Source: Achromobacter sp. RTa
GTDB lineage: Bacteria > Pseudomonadota > Gammaproteobacteria > Burkholderiales > Burkholderiaceae_B
NCBI RefSeq assembly: GCF_000757485.1
Contig: NZ_JPYO01000035.1
Coordinates: forward strand, 19,794 to 83,793
Length of the DNA stretch: 64,000 nt
Direction: 5' to 3'
The position numbers and the translations under genes are program-made. Below are positions 24,320-33,990 of the stretch, one piece after another. The notes under the pieces are model-generated. The model was not told where the DNA came from. It worked only from the letters and a program-made list of their open reading frames with translations, and did not search any database. The first letter of the stretch is position 1; each line of letters opens with the position of its first letter.

Positions 24320-25603
24320 ATGCCCCAGACACTTGAAGTCATCGCCACCTTGCTGTTCGCCGTGGCGGTTCTTCATACCTTCTCGGTTCCCGTCTTCGCG
24401 CGGCTCGCGCATCGTGGCGGGCCGCATGCGGGTTTCTGGCACCTGTTCTCCGAGGTCGAGGCCGTTTTCGGCGTATGGGCGTTCGTGCTGATCGTGGCGA
24501 TGGCGGCGCTGGCCGGGCCGTCGCATGCCATCGAGTACATGGATACGCGCAACTTCACCGAGCCGCTGTTCGTCTTCGTCATCATGGTAGTGGCGGCCAG
24601 CCGGCCCATCCTGGAATTGGTGGGGCTGCTGGTGCGCCTGGCGGCGCGCGTGTTGCCGCTGCCGCGCGAATTGGCCACTTTCTTCGTCGTGATGTCGCTG
24701 GTGCCGCTGGGCGGCTCGTTCATTACGGAGCCGGCCGCCATGACGCTGGCCGCCATCCTGCTGCGCGACGCCTACTTCCGCACGAGCGGACGCGCGGGCT
24801 TCAAATACCTGACGCTGGGCGTGCTGTTCGTCAACGTGTCCATCGGCGGCGTCCTGACGTCCTATGCGGCGCCGCCCGTGCTGATGGTGGCGTCCACCTT
24901 CGGTTGGGATTCCGCCTTCATGGTGCAGCATTTTGGCTGGCGCGCGGCTGTGGCGGTCTGCCTGAACGCCGGCCTGTTGACGCTGGCCTGCCGCAAGGCG
25001 CTGATGGAGCGTTCGGTGGGCACGGGCGGCGGCGTGGACGCGCCGGAAGGCGCGGATGCGCGTCCCCCGGTGCCCGCGGTGGTCATGCTGGTGCACCTGG
25101 GCTTCCTGGTCGCCGTGGTGCTCAGCGCGCACCATCCGGCCATCTTCCTGGGCCTGCTGATGATGTTCATCGGTTTTTCGGAGGCCTACAAGCGCCACCA
25201 GAGCCGCCTGATGATCAAAGAGGGGCTGATGGTCGGCTTTTTCCTGGCTGGGCTGGTGGTGCTGGGAGGCCTGCAGAAATGGTGGCTGCAGGATCTGCTG
25301 GGCGGGCTCGAGCCTTTCGTCCTGTTCTGGGGCGCCACCGCGCTCACGGCCATTACCGACAATGCCGCGCTGACCTATCTGGGATCGCTGGTGGAAGGCA
25401 CCAACGAGGCCTGGCGCTACATGCTGGTGGCCGGGGCAGTGACGGGAGGCGGGCTGACCGTCATCGCCAACGCGCCCAATCCGGCGGGCTTCGCCATCCT
25501 GAAGAACCACTTTCCGGACGGCAGCATTTCTTCCGGAAGGCTGTTCCTCTCGGCCCTCGCGCCGACCCTGGTCGCGGCCGTCATGTTCCTGCTCCCCATA
25601 TAG
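24320..25603 (+). CDS. Putative Na+/H+ antiporter (Na_H_antiport_3-like)
   Basis: 427 residues with about 11 hydrophobic spans. Conserved-looking polar elements lie within membrane segments: PLGGSFITEPAAMTLAAILLR in the middle and the ALTAITDNAALTYLGSLVEG and GGGLTVIANAPNPAGFAIL motifs near the C-terminus, where the paired Asp/Asn residues would bind the cation. These match a family annotated as putative Na+/H+ antiporters. The ion specificity is inferred from the family only. It stands 134 bases after the lipid cassette with its own leader. Confidence 0.8.
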   Translation: MPQTLEVIATLLFAVAVLHTFSVPVFARLAHRGGPHAGFWHLFSEVEAVFGVWAFVLIVAMAALAGPSHAIEYMDTRNFTEPLFVFVIMVVAASRPILELVGLLVRLAARVLPLPRELATFFVVMSLVPLGGSFITEPAAMTLAAILLRDAYFRTSGRAGFKYLTLGVLFVNVSIGGVLTSYAAPPVLMVASTFGWDSAFMVQHFGWRAAVAVCLNAGLLTLACRKALMERSVGTGGGVDAPEGADARPPVPAVVMLVHLGFLVAVVLSAHHPAIFLGLLMMFIGFSEAYKRHQSRLMIKEGLMVGFFLAGLVVLGGLQKWWLQDLLGGLEPFVLFWGATALTAITDNAALTYLGSLVEGTNEAWRYMLVAGAVTGGGLTVIANAPNPAGFAILKNHFPDGSISSGRLFLSALAPTLVAAVMFLLPI

Positions 25604-25821
25604 GACGGCGGCCTCTCCGGGACGCCCGCGGGGCGGCCGCCGGGGGCGGACACCGAGGCTTCATGAAAAACCGCTAAAATTCAAGACTTTCCCCGTATTT
25701 TTCCGGCCTCGCCCACCCGCCGCTTTGGCCCGGATCGGGTTTTCGACCCGATCCGACCCCGGATATTTCGTCCGGCGCCAGGCGGCTTTTGATATGCCGG
25801 GCCCGCGCCTGGGAGCCCTCG

Positions 25822-26127
25822 ATGCCCATCTACGCTTACAAATGCAGCGCCTGCGGCCATGCCAAAGACGTCTTGCAGAAGATTTCCGATGCGCCGCTTT
25901 CGGTTTGCCCCGAATGCGGCCAGAGCACGTTTTCCAAGCAGGTGACCGCGGCTGGATTCCAGCTCAAGGGCTCCGGCTGGTATGTCACGGACTTCCGTGG
26001 CAACGGCGGCGGCTCCGGCCAGGGCGCCTCGGCCGGCACGCCGGCGGCGGCTCCGGCCGAAAGCGCCGCGGCGCCTGCCGCTGCGGCCGCGCCGGCGGCG
26101 CCCGCCGCCGGCAGCCCCGCTTCCTAG
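25822..26127 (+). CDS. FmdB-type zinc-ribbon protein
   Basis: 101 residues. The N-terminal zinc ribbon has the two CxxC pairs (CSACGH near residue 8 and CPECGQ near 30), followed by GFQLKGSGWYVTDFR, the FmdB/CxxC_CxxC_SSSS signature. The C-terminal third is a low-complexity Ala/Pro tail. The start at 25822 (MPIYAYKC) is the family start. It precedes a DUF502 gene and aspS in an order conserved in betaproteobacteria. A regulatory role is often guessed for the family but unproven. Confidence 0.9.
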   Translation: MPIYAYKCSACGHAKDVLQKISDAPLSVCPECGQSTFSKQVTAAGFQLKGSGWYVTDFRGNGGGSGQGASAGTPAAAPAESAAAPAAAAAPAAPAAGSPAS

Positions 26128-26137
26128 AGCGCGCCCG

Positions 26138-26809
26138 ATGCGTATGCGCGTCATCAAGAAGTACTTCATCACCGGCCTGCTGATCTGGGTGCCCCTGGTC
26201 ATCACGGTGTGGGTACTGGGCCTGCTGGTCGCCACCCTGGAAGGGTTCGTGCCCGGCTTTCTGTCGTCCGAATCGCTGTTCGGCATCGACATCCCCGGTT
26301 TCCGCTTCGTCCTGGTCGTGGTTGTGGTGCTTTTGACGGGCATATTCGCCGCCAACCTGATCGGCCGCACGATGGTGGACCAGTGGGAAAGCCTGCTGGG
26401 ACGCATTCCCCTGGTGCGATCCATCTACAACTCGGTCAAGCAGGTCAGCGATACCGTGCTTGCCCCGAACGGGCAGGCCTTCCGCCGCGCGGTGCTGGTG
26501 CAGTATCCGCGCGCCGGCAGCTGGACCATCGCGTTCGTGACCGGCACGCCCAGCGGCGAAGTGGCCGACCGCCTCCCGGGCGACCACATCAGTGTGTACG
26601 TGCCGACAACGCCGAACCCCACATCGGGTTTTTTCCTTATGTTGCCGCGCGCCGACGCCATCGACCTGCAGATGAGCGTGGACGCGGCCTTGAAGTACAT
26701 CGTTTCCATGGGCGTCGTCGCCCCGGTCCAGGCCCCGGCGCCTGCGGGCCGGTCGGCTCCGCCCGTCCCGGCGCCCGGCGAACAGAACACGCCGCGCGCC
26801 GATTCGTAA
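26138..26809 (+). CDS. DUF502 family membrane protein
   Basis: 223 residues. Two membrane spans lie near residues 10-33 and 53-75 (YFITGLLIWVPLVITVWVLG; FRFVLVVVVVLLTGIFAANL), then the family segment GRIPLVRSIYNSVKQVSDTVL and a soluble domain, with a Pro/Ala-rich tail. The start at 26138 is 10 bases after the FmdB gene's stop. The function of DUF502 proteins is not established. Expected to be co-transcribed with its two neighbours. Confidence 0.9.
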   Translation: MRMRVIKKYFITGLLIWVPLVITVWVLGLLVATLEGFVPGFLSSESLFGIDIPGFRFVLVVVVVLLTGIFAANLIGRTMVDQWESLLGRIPLVRSIYNSVKQVSDTVLAPNGQAFRRAVLVQYPRAGSWTIAFVTGTPSGEVADRLPGDHISVYVPTTPNPTSGFFLMLPRADAIDLQMSVDAALKYIVSMGVVAPVQAPAPAGRSAPPVPAPGEQNTPRADS

Positions 26810-26850
26810 CCCTTACGCTACAACCAAGCACATAAACGGAGTCATCCCGC

Positions 26851-28638
26851 ATGCGTACCTGCTACACCGGCCAGGTTTGCCGTGACCATCTCGGCCAGAC
26901 TGTCACCCTGTACGGCTGGGTGAACCGCCGCCGCGACCACGGCGGGGTCATCTTCATCGACTTGCGCGACCGCGCGGGCCTGGCCCAGATCGTGTTCGAT
27001 CCGGACAACGCCGCCTTCGCCACCGCGGAGCGCCTGCGCAACGAATTCTGCATCCGCGTCACCGGCCTGGTGCGCGAGCGTCCGGCGGGCACCGCCAACA
27101 CCGAGCTGGCCTCGGGCGAAGTCGAAGTGCTCTGCAAGGAAGTCGAGATCCTGAACGCGTCGGTCACGCCGCCGTTCCAGCTGGACGACGACAACCTGTC
27201 GGAAACCACCCGCTTGACGCATCGCGTGCTGGACCTGCGCCGTCCGCAAATGCAGCGCAACCTGATGCTGCGCTACCGCGTGTCGATCGAAGTCCGCAAG
27301 TTCCTGGACCAGCTGGGCTTCATCGATATCGAGACGCCGATGCTCACCAAGAGCACGCCCGAAGGCGCGCGCGACTACCTGGTTCCCTCGCGCGTCAACG
27401 CCGGCCACTTCTTTGCGCTGCCGCAGTCGCCGCAGCTGTTCAAGCAGATGCTGATGGTGTCGGGCTTCGACCGCTACTACCAGATCACCAAGTGCTTCCG
27501 CGACGAAGACCTGCGCGCCGACCGCCAGCCGGAATTCACCCAGATCGATTGCGAAACCTCGTTCCTGAACGAGGTCGAGATCCGTGAAATCTTCGAAAGC
27601 ATGATCCGCCACGTCTTCAAGGTGGTGCAGGACGTCGAGCTGCCGTCGCCGTTCCCGATCATGCCCTGGACCGAAGCCATGCGCCGTTATGGTTCCGACA
27701 AGCCGGACCTGCGCGTGAACCTGGAATTCACCGACATGACCGACGTCATGCGCGACGTGGACTTCAAGGTGTTCGCCGCCGCCGCCACGGCGCCGGGCAG
27801 CCGCGTGGTCGCCCTGCGCGTGCCGGGCGGCGCCGAGATGTCGCGCAGCGAGATCGACGGCTACACCCAGTTCGTCGGCATCTACGGAGCCAAGGGCCTG
27901 GCCTACATCAAGGTCAACGACGTGGCCAAGGGCCGCGACGGCATGCAATCGCCCATCGTCAAGAACCTGCATGACGCTGCCCTGGCCGAGCTGGTCAAGC
28001 GCACCGGCGCGCAGGACGGCGACATCATTTTCTTCGGCGCCGACCGCGAGAAGATCGTCAACGACGCCATCGGCGCGCTGCGCGTGAAGATCGGCCACAG
28101 CGAATTCGGCAAGAAGGCCGGCCTGTCGACCGCCGGCTGGAAGCCGCTGTGGGTCGTGGACTTCCCGATGTTCGAATACGACGAGGAAGACGGCCGCTAC
28201 ACCGCCGCCCATCACCCGTTCACCAGCCCGAAGGACGGCCACGAGGACTTCCTGGAATCCGATCCCAGCAAGGCCTTCGCCAAAGCCTACGACATGGTGC
28301 TGAACGGCTGGGAAATCGGCGGCGGCTCGGTCCGTATCCATCGCGAGGAAGTGCAGAGCAAGGTATTCCGCGCGCTGAAGATCGGCGCCGAGGAAGCCCG
28401 CGAGAAGTTCGGCTTCCTGCTGGACGCCCTGCAGTATGGCGCGCCTCCGCATGGCGGCATCGCCTTCGGCCTGGACCGCATCGTGACGATGATGACCGGC
28501 GCCGAATCGATCCGCGACGTGATCGCCTTCCCGAAGACCCAGCGCGCCCAGTGCCTGCTGACGCAAGCGCCGTCGGAGGTCGACGAGAAGCAGCTGCGCG
28601 AGCTGCACATCCGGTTGCGCAACGTAGAGACGAAGTAG
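26851..28638 (+). CDS. aspS: Aspartate-tRNA ligase
   Basis: 595 residues, bacterial-type class II enzyme. The N-terminal OB anticodon domain begins [20 protein letters not shown] with [19 protein letters not shown]. Motif 2 is [18 protein letters not shown] and motif 3 is [13 protein letters not shown]. The long GAD insertion characteristic of bacterial AspRS lies between motifs 2 and 3. Whether the enzyme is discriminating or also charges tRNA-Asn cannot be settled by eye. A repeated GC-rich element begins two bases after the stop codon. Confidence 0.97.
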   Translation: MRTCYTGQVCRDHLGQTVTLYGWVNRRRDHGGVIFIDLRDRAGLAQIVFDPDNAAFATAERLRNEFCIRVTGLVRERPAGTANTELASGEVEVLCKEVEILNASVTPPFQLDDDNLSETTRLTHRVLDLRRPQMQRNLMLRYRVSIEVRKFLDQLGFIDIETPMLTKSTPEGARDYLVPSRVNAGHFFALPQSPQLFKQMLMVSGFDRYYQITKCFRDEDLRADRQPEFTQIDCETSFLNEVEIREIFESMIRHVFKVVQDVELPSPFPIMPWTEAMRRYGSDKPDLRVNLEFTDMTDVMRDVDFKVFAAAATAPGSRVVALRVPGGAEMSRSEIDGYTQFVGIYGAKGLAYIKVNDVAKGRDGMQSPIVKNLHDAALAELVKRTGAQDGDIIFFGADREKIVNDAIGALRVKIGHSEFGKKAGLSTAGWKPLWVVDFPMFEYDEEDGRYTAAHHPFTSPKDGHEDFLESDPSKAFAKAYDMVLNGWEIGGGSVRIHREEVQSKVFRALKIGAEEAREKFGFLLDALQYGAPPHGGIAFGLDRIVTMMTGAESIRDVIAFPKTQRAQCLLTQAPSEVDEKQLRELHIRLRNVETK

Positions 28639-28640
28639 GT

Positions 28641-28728
28641 CCCCCCCCGAAGCGCCGGAGGCGCTTCCCCCCCAGGGGGGCGCCGCTACGGACCGGCGGA
28701 GTCCGGATCCGTGCGGCCCGGCTTGGGG
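28641..28728 (+). repeat. 88-bp extragenic element, copy next to aspS stop
   Basis: Begins CCCCCCCCGAAGCGCCGGAG. It contains a GAAGCGCC-GGA-GGCGCTTC hairpin, a CCCCCC-AGGGGGG hairpin, GCTACGGACCGGCGGAG and GGATCCGTGCGGCCCGGCTT. The reverse complement of 16306-16392 is nearly the same sequence. Both copies sit directly after a stop codon, so a role in 3'-end formation or mRNA stability is plausible. No further gene occupies 28639-28900. Confidence 0.83.
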
Positions 28729-28900
28729 GCGTTGTTTGCTTGCGGCGTGGGGTGCTCGAATGGGCGATGGGGCCCGTTGCCCTTCGGAACTGTCTTCTGA
28801 ATTGGAGTAATCTGGCAAACGCCGCTGGTTTGGCGGCGTCTGGCCGGGCTTCTTTTTGGCACGGCCGGCGGTTCTCCAGTTTTGAAAGGCGCCATTTTCC

Positions 28901-29767
28901 ATGTCGCTCATCCGCGTCGTCAGCTACAACATTCACAAGGGCCGCTCGGCATTGGGGCGGCGCGACTCGCTGAATGAATTGCGCCTCGGCCTTTACGGCC
29001 TGCGTCCTGATCTGGTCTTCCTGCAGGAGGTCCAGGGCCGCAATGAGCAGAAATCGCTGCTCGATGCCCAGCACGAGTCCCTCGCCGCCGCCTTGCGGCT
29101 GGACGTGGCCTATGGCCGCAACGCCGTCCGCCACGAGACGGACCACGGCAATGCGCTGTTGTCGCGCTTCCCCATTCTCGACCACGAAAACCAGGACATC
29201 TCCGACCACCGGCTGGAGCAACGAGGCTTGCTGCACGCGCGCATCGAGCTGGACGGACGCGCAGTGCATTGTTTTGTCGTGCACCTGGGGTTGTTCGCCA
29301 CCAGTCGCAGCCGCCAGATCCTGGCGCTGACCGAACGCATCCGCCGCATGGTGCCGGACGGCGAGCCCATCCTGATCGCGGGTGATTTCAATGACTGGGG
29401 CGACCGCCTGGCGCCCCTGTTCGTGCAGCAGCTGGGCCTGTATGAAGTGTTCTCCCATGCGCCGCGCAGCCACGGCGGCGAGTTGCCCCGCCTGCGCGAT
29501 TCGGTCCGGCGCCTGAGCAATGCGCTCCGCGGCCTGCCCAATGGCGGTATTTCCGTCATGGAACGCAACAACCAGCTGGGCATGGACGGCAGTTCGCGCC
29601 TGCTGCTGCCTCCGCCGCGCACCTTCCCCGCCGTATTTCCGTGGTTTCGCCTGGATCGCATCTACCAGCGCGGCTTCGCCGTGCGCAGCGCGCGCGTGCT
29701 GCGCGGCCGGGAATGGGCGAGGCTCTCCGATCACTCCCCTTTGCTGGCCGAGCTGGAACTGCCGTGA
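28901..29767 (+). CDS. Endonuclease/exonuclease/phosphatase (EEP) family protein
   Basis: 288 residues. EEP-fold motifs: VVSYNIHKG at residue 5, FLQEVQ with the metal Glu, HGNALLSRFP (here DHGNALLSRFPIL), VHLGLFATSRSRQ, LIAGDFNDWGDR and SDHSPLLAELEL at the end. The metal- and phosphate-binding residues appear intact. It overlaps the next gene by four bases (GTGA) and so is translationally coupled to a cardiolipin synthase. This EEP plus cardiolipin synthase pairing is also known from ybhP-ybhO of E. coli. Confidence 0.9.
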   Translation: MSLIRVVSYNIHKGRSALGRRDSLNELRLGLYGLRPDLVFLQEVQGRNEQKSLLDAQHESLAAALRLDVAYGRNAVRHETDHGNALLSRFPILDHENQDISDHRLEQRGLLHARIELDGRAVHCFVVHLGLFATSRSRQILALTERIRRMVPDGEPILIAGDFNDWGDRLAPLFVQQLGLYEVFSHAPRSHGGELPRLRDSVRRLSNALRGLPNGGISVMERNNQLGMDGSSRLLLPPPRTFPAVFPWFRLDRIYQRGFAVRSARVLRGREWARLSDHSPLLAELELP

Positions 29768-30975
29768 GGGCCGAGCAGGTCAAGCTGGATTGGACGCAGG
29801 GCAACGATATCCGGTTGCTGCAGAACGGTTCCGACTTTTTTCCGGCGCTGTGCGCCGCGATCGACGCGGCCCAGGTCAGCGTGCATCTGGAAACCTATAT
29901 CTTCACGCCGGACCGCACCGGCTCCCAGGTGCTGGACCGCCTGGAGGCGGCCGCCCGGCGAGGCGTCAAGGTGCGCGTCGTGCTGGACGGCTTCGGCAGC
30001 GCAGGCTTTGTCGATCCCTTGCGCACGCGGCTGACCAACGCCGGCGCGCAGTGCCGCATCTTCCGCCCCGAGCCGCGCTGGTTCGCCCGCTACATCCCGT
30101 CGCGCAGCCGCCTGCGGCGCCTGCATCGCAAGGTCACCGTGGTGGACGGACGCATCGCCTTCATCGGCGGCATCAACATCATCGACGACTACGACGACCG
30201 GGATCCGACGGACGGCATTTCCGGGCCGCGCTTCGATTTCGCCGTGCAGGTGGAAGGGCCGCTGGTGACTGAAGCCGCCTATGCGCAGGAACTGCTGTGG
30301 GTGCGCTTGAACTGGGCGCGCCTGCGCCGGCATCCGAGAGACTGGAACCGCATGCGGCTGCTGAAGCCGCGCCACGCCTCGGTCGCCCCTTGCGGCAATC
30401 TGCGCGCCGCGCTGGTGCTGCGCGACAATCTGCGGTTCCGCCAGACCTTCGAACGCGCATATCTTTACGGCATCACGCAGGCGCGCCGCGACATCCTGAT
30501 CGCCAATGCGTATTTCTTCCCGGGGCGCCAGTTCCGCCGCGCCTTGGCCAAGGCCGCCGCGCGCGGCGTGCGCGTGCGCCTGCTGCTGCAGGGCAAGGTG
30601 GAATACCGCATGCAATACCACGCCACGCGTTCGCTGTACGACCAGCTGCTGCGCGACGGCATCGAGATCTACGAATACATGCCCAGCTATCTGCACGCGA
30701 AGGTAGCCGTCATCGACAACGTCGCGACAGTGGGCTCATCCAACCTGGACCCCTTCAGCCTGTTGCTGGCGCGCGAGGCCAACGTCGTCGTGGACGACCA
30801 GCCGTTTTCCTGGGATCTGCAGGAACGGTTGGAGGCGGCCATCCGCGAGGGCGGCCGCTTCATCCGGCCGCTGGAGTACCAGCGCCGCGGATGGCTGCGG
30901 CGCTGGGTCGACGCCGTGTCCTACACGCTGCTGCGCATCGGGGTGGCGCTGACCGGGACGTCGGACAAATATTGA
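29764..30975 (+). CDS. clsB: Cardiolipin synthase B-like phospholipase D family protein
   Basis: 403 residues from a GTG that overlaps the upstream stop. Two HKD motifs are present: H121-K123-D128 (HRKVTVVDGRIAFIGG) and H311-K313-D318 (HAKVAVIDNVATVGSSN). There are no N-terminal membrane spans, unlike ClsA, which together with the preceding EEP gene supports ClsB. ClsB makes cardiolipin or phosphatidylglycerol by transphosphatidylation at the inner membrane. A longer frame reaches back to 29641 but overlaps the EEP gene deeply and is not needed. Confidence 0.9.
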   Translation: MRAEQVKLDWTQGNDIRLLQNGSDFFPALCAAIDAAQVSVHLETYIFTPDRTGSQVLDRLEAAARRGVKVRVVLDGFGSAGFVDPLRTRLTNAGAQCRIFRPEPRWFARYIPSRSRLRRLHRKVTVVDGRIAFIGGINIIDDYDDRDPTDGISGPRFDFAVQVEGPLVTEAAYAQELLWVRLNWARLRRHPRDWNRMRLLKPRHASVAPCGNLRAALVLRDNLRFRQTFERAYLYGITQARRDILIANAYFFPGRQFRRALAKAAARGVRVRLLLQGKVEYRMQYHATRSLYDQLLRDGIEIYEYMPSYLHAKVAVIDNVATVGSSNLDPFSLLLAREANVVVDDQPFSWDLQERLEAAIREGGRFIRPLEYQRRGWLRRWVDAVSYTLLRIGVALTGTSDKY

Positions 30976-30989
30976 GCGGGCCCCGCGCC

Positions 30990-31859
30990 TCAGGCGCGCC
31001 GCTTCAGCAGGCCCAGCGCCAGCGCCGTGCCGATCAGGATGATCACGGCCCCCGCGGCGATCGACGGCGTAATGCGTTCGTCCAGGAGCCACGCTCCCCA
31101 CATGACCCCGAAGATCGGCACCAGGAAGGTCACGCTGACGGCGCCGGTGGGCCCGACGTTCGCGATCAGGCGGAAGAAGATGATGTAGGCCGCGCCCGTG
31201 CAGACCACGGCAAGCAGGATGGTGGAGATCCAGGCTTGCGCGGAAGCCGGGGTTTCGGGCCAGAAGGCGATCGCCAACGGCAGCAGCACGATCGATGCGC
31301 CCACCATGCTGCCGGTCGCGTTGGCCAGGGGATCCACGCCGCTCAGGAAGCGCTTGGTCCAGTTGGCGGCGATGCCGTAGAACACTGGCGCCGACACGGC
31401 GGCCAGGACGGCGGGCCCCGTGCCGCCATCGCTGAAATTCAGCTTGTCCCATACCAGAACGACGATGCCGACCACGCCGATCATCAGGCCCAGTGACCGC
31501 GTCCAGGCCAGCCTGTCCTTGAGCCACAGCCAGCCTATGACGGCGCCCCAGACCGGGGTCACGGCATTGGCGACCGACAGGAAGCCCGCGCCCAGCGATT
31601 GCGCCGCGTAGGCGTACAGCAGGAACGGCAGGGCGGCGTTCAGCATGCCGACCATCAGCAGCGCCTTCCAGTGCTGCGCGATCAGCGGCAGCTTGCCGCG
31701 CCACAAGGCGGCGGGCAGCAGGAACAGCGCGGCCAGGCCCACGCGCAGTTCGATCAGGGCCACCGGACCGAAGTCCGCGACCGCTACCCGCATGAAGAGA
31801 AAGGAGCCGCCCCAGACGGCGGCCAGGAGCAGTAGATCCAGCAGATTGCGTTGACGCAT
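30990..31859 (-). CDS. EamA/RhaT-family (DMT) transporter
   Basis: 289 residues, about ten hydrophobic spans in two homologous halves, as in drug/metabolite transporters. The first half has LLLLAAVWGGSFLFMRVAV, the second has LLAVVCTGAAYIIFFRLIANVGPTGAVSVTFLVP and FGVMWGAWLLDERITPS, which are EamA signatures. The start at 31859 (MRQRNLL) gives the usual N-terminus; an earlier ATG at 31898 lies too far upstream. Convergent with clsB, co-directional with the MFS gene 19 bases upstream. Substrate unknown. Confidence 0.88.
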   Translation of the reverse strand: MRQRNLLDLLLLAAVWGGSFLFMRVAVADFGPVALIELRVGLAALFLLPAALWRGKLPLIAQHWKALLMVGMLNAALPFLLYAYAAQSLGAGFLSVANAVTPVWGAVIGWLWLKDRLAWTRSLGLMIGVVGIVVLVWDKLNFSDGGTGPAVLAAVSAPVFYGIAANWTKRFLSGVDPLANATGSMVGASIVLLPLAIAFWPETPASAQAWISTILLAVVCTGAAYIIFFRLIANVGPTGAVSVTFLVPIFGVMWGAWLLDERITPSIAAGAVIILIGTALALGLLKRRA

Positions 31860-31878
31860 GTTCGGTCCCGGTCGTGCC

Positions 31879-33297
31879 TTATTTCCGGTTGGTGGCAAGG
31901 TTCTTCATCTTGACCCGGTGTGCCAGCAAGGCACCGGTCAGCGACAGGACGATACACAGGATCAATCCGGCACGCACTCCGTTTAGTACCGTGCTGTGCG
32001 AAATGATGATGCCGACCACTGCGGTGCCCAGCGCGCTGCCGATGGCGCGGGTGGTCTGCACCAGCGCCGAGGCCACACCCACGTCGCGCCGCTCGCTCAG
32101 CATCTGCATGAAGAGGGTCAGGTTCGGCAGCAGGAAGCCCAGAGCGCAGCCATTGACGAAGAAGGCCGCCAGGATCCACCAGGCGGAGGTGCCGGGCGAG
32201 ATCAGCAGCACCATCAGCGATCCGGCGGCCAGCAGACAGCCGCCGAACACCATCAGGCGCTGCGGTTCCGATTGCTTGGGGAACAGGCGGCCGTTGATGA
32301 TGCTGCCGACCGATATCGCGGCGACCAGCGGCGTCAGCAGCAGCCCCGCCTCGCTGGGCGTGTAGTTCAATACCTGCTGCAGCAGCAGGGGGCTGTAGAA
32401 GATCAGCACGAACATGACCGCGCCCACCATCATCGCCGCCACATTCAGCAGCCGCGATTCCGGGGCGGCCAGCACGCGCAAGGGAAAGATGGGAGAGCGC
32501 ACGCGGCGTTCGATGGGAATCAGGGCGGCAATGGCCGCCACGCCCATCACCGCCAGCAGCGCGCCCAGCAGCGGGTGCGCATGGTCGCCGCTGGCAAACG
32601 CCAGCTCCAGCGCGGCCAGCGGCGCGCCCACGGCGATGACGAGCAGGATCGCGCCCAGCCAGTCTATCTTGCGGCTGCCGTCATGCACGGGCCGGATGCG
32701 GGGGAAATAGCGGGCCAGCAGGAAAAAAGCGCCAGCGGCGGCGATCGGCGCGATGAAGAAGGCCGCGCGCCACCCCAGCGCCTGGGTTGCGGCTCCGCCC
32801 AGGACCGGGCCGATTCCGCTGGCCATGGCGAAGGCGGCCGAGACCAGCGCCATCCAGCGCACCCGCTGCTTGGCGTCGGGGAACAGGTCGGCGGGCGCGG
32901 CGAACGCCGTCGCGATCATCATGCCGCCGCCAATGCCTTGCAGCGAGCGGAAGACGATAAGCTGGGCCATGGTCTGCGACAGGCCGCAGGCGATCGAGCC
33001 CAGCGCGATGATCAGCACCGACAGCAGCATCAGGGGCTTGCGCCCGAACATGTCTCCCAGGCGCCCGAAAACCAGGATGGACGCCGCCGTGGCCAGGAGG
33101 TAGCCCGTGCCGACCCAGGCGTACAGCGCCATGCCGTTGAGCGCTTCCGCCACGCGCGGAAGGGTGGTGCTGATGATGGTGGAATCCAGGGCGGCCAGGA
33201 CGACGGTGGCGGACACCCCCGCCATCCCCATCAGGAGGTCGCGTCGCGAGTGGGCGGGGGGAGCAGGGGAAGCGGGTGGGTCTGGCGGCATCGTCAT
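31879..33297 (-). CDS. MFS transporter, DHA2/EmrB-type (14 TM) drug exporter
   Basis: 472 residues. The opening AALDSTIISTTLPRVAEALNG and the ATAASILVFGRLGDMFGRKPL loop are typical of the DHA2 family, as is the ALGSIACGLSQTMAQLIVFRSLQGIGGG segment. The hydrophobic spans extend to the end (LILCIVLSLTGALLAHR). In-frame ATGs at 33309, 33297 and 33291 are all possible starts and none has a strong Shine-Dalgarno. It lies just upstream of the EamA gene on the same strand. A drug efflux role is only the family default. Confidence 0.87.
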   Translation of the reverse strand: MTMPPDPPASPAPPAHSRRDLLMGMAGVSATVVLAALDSTIISTTLPRVAEALNGMALYAWVGTGYLLATAASILVFGRLGDMFGRKPLMLLSVLIIALGSIACGLSQTMAQLIVFRSLQGIGGGMMIATAFAAPADLFPDAKQRVRWMALVSAAFAMASGIGPVLGGAATQALGWRAAFFIAPIAAAGAFFLLARYFPRIRPVHDGSRKIDWLGAILLVIAVGAPLAALELAFASGDHAHPLLGALLAVMGVAAIAALIPIERRVRSPIFPLRVLAAPESRLLNVAAMMVGAVMFVLIFYSPLLLQQVLNYTPSEAGLLLTPLVAAISVGSIINGRLFPKQSEPQRLMVFGGCLLAAGSLMVLLISPGTSAWWILAAFFVNGCALGFLLPNLTLFMQMLSERRDVGVASALVQTTRAIGSALGTAVVGIIISHSTVLNGVRAGLILCIVLSLTGALLAHRVKMKNLATNRK

Positions 33298-33330
33298 GCC
33301 GCAGAGCATATCACCGGCGAGTCAGGGTTT

Positions 33331-33900
33331 TCACTTGTAGAACGTGTGGTAGCCCCAGAACACCGCGATGACCAGGATCACCATGATCCAGGACCAGCGT
33401 GAATTGGACAGCCCGCGGGGTTCCGGCTCCGGGGGCGGGGGAGGCGGCGCGAGCCGGGGTTGCCCCGCCATGTGGTCGATGAAGGCGGCGAAGAACTTCT
33501 GGATGATCTTGTCGCCCGTCTTCAACAGCACGCTTTCCCCGCATTCGGCCAGCTTTCCGCCAGCCATGCAGGCGACGGTGTAGGCCACGCGGGTGCCTTC
33601 GTCCTTCGTGCTGAGATTGATCTGCGCAGTCCCGATGGCCAGGCAGGCAGCCAGGCCTTTGCCTTCGAAGGCCAGGGTACAGCTATTGTGGGGATCCACG
33701 TCGGACATCAGGATCTCGCCGTCGTAATCGGTGTCGATCCCGGCGACCTTGGCGCGGAGTTTCACCGCGTATTCGGTCGGACTGAGCCGGTTTACTTCCA
33801 CGCAACCGGGGATGCATCGCTGCAACACGGCCGGATCTGTCAACGCATCCCAGGTCTGGTGCTGGGTAGAAGGAATCCACTGGGCATCTGCAATGCGCAT
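33331..33900 (-). CDS. CoxG/SRPBCC-family protein with C-terminal membrane anchor
   Basis: 189 residues. Residues 1-145 match the carbon monoxide dehydrogenase subunit G (SRPBCC) domain: WDALTDPAVLQRCIPGCVEV near the start and KIIQKFFAAFIDHM at the end of the domain. A Pro-rich linker (LAPPPPPPEPEPR) and a single C-terminal span (WSWIMVILVIAVFWGYHTF) follow. In Cox systems CoxG recruits maturation factors to the membrane. Here no coxMSL genes are nearby, so an orphan lipid- or quinone-binding role is equally possible. Confidence 0.85.
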   Translation of the reverse strand: MRIADAQWIPSTQHQTWDALTDPAVLQRCIPGCVEVNRLSPTEYAVKLRAKVAGIDTDYDGEILMSDVDPHNSCTLAFEGKGLAACLAIGTAQINLSTKDEGTRVAYTVACMAGGKLAECGESVLLKTGDKIIQKFFAAFIDHMAGQPRLAPPPPPPEPEPRGLSNSRWSWIMVILVIAVFWGYHTFYK

Positions 33901-33990
33901 GGCTGTCTCCTTGGAAGATCCACAACTGCATTGTGACCCTAGTTGGAGATTTTGACCATGGAGCGCGTTCTGGGGCCCCGGACGCCGCGC

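Noticed and set aside
26842-28911. A 689-codon minus-strand frame opposite aspS
   Set aside because: Antisense artefact of GC-rich codon use. The plus strand encodes a full AspRS with class II motifs.
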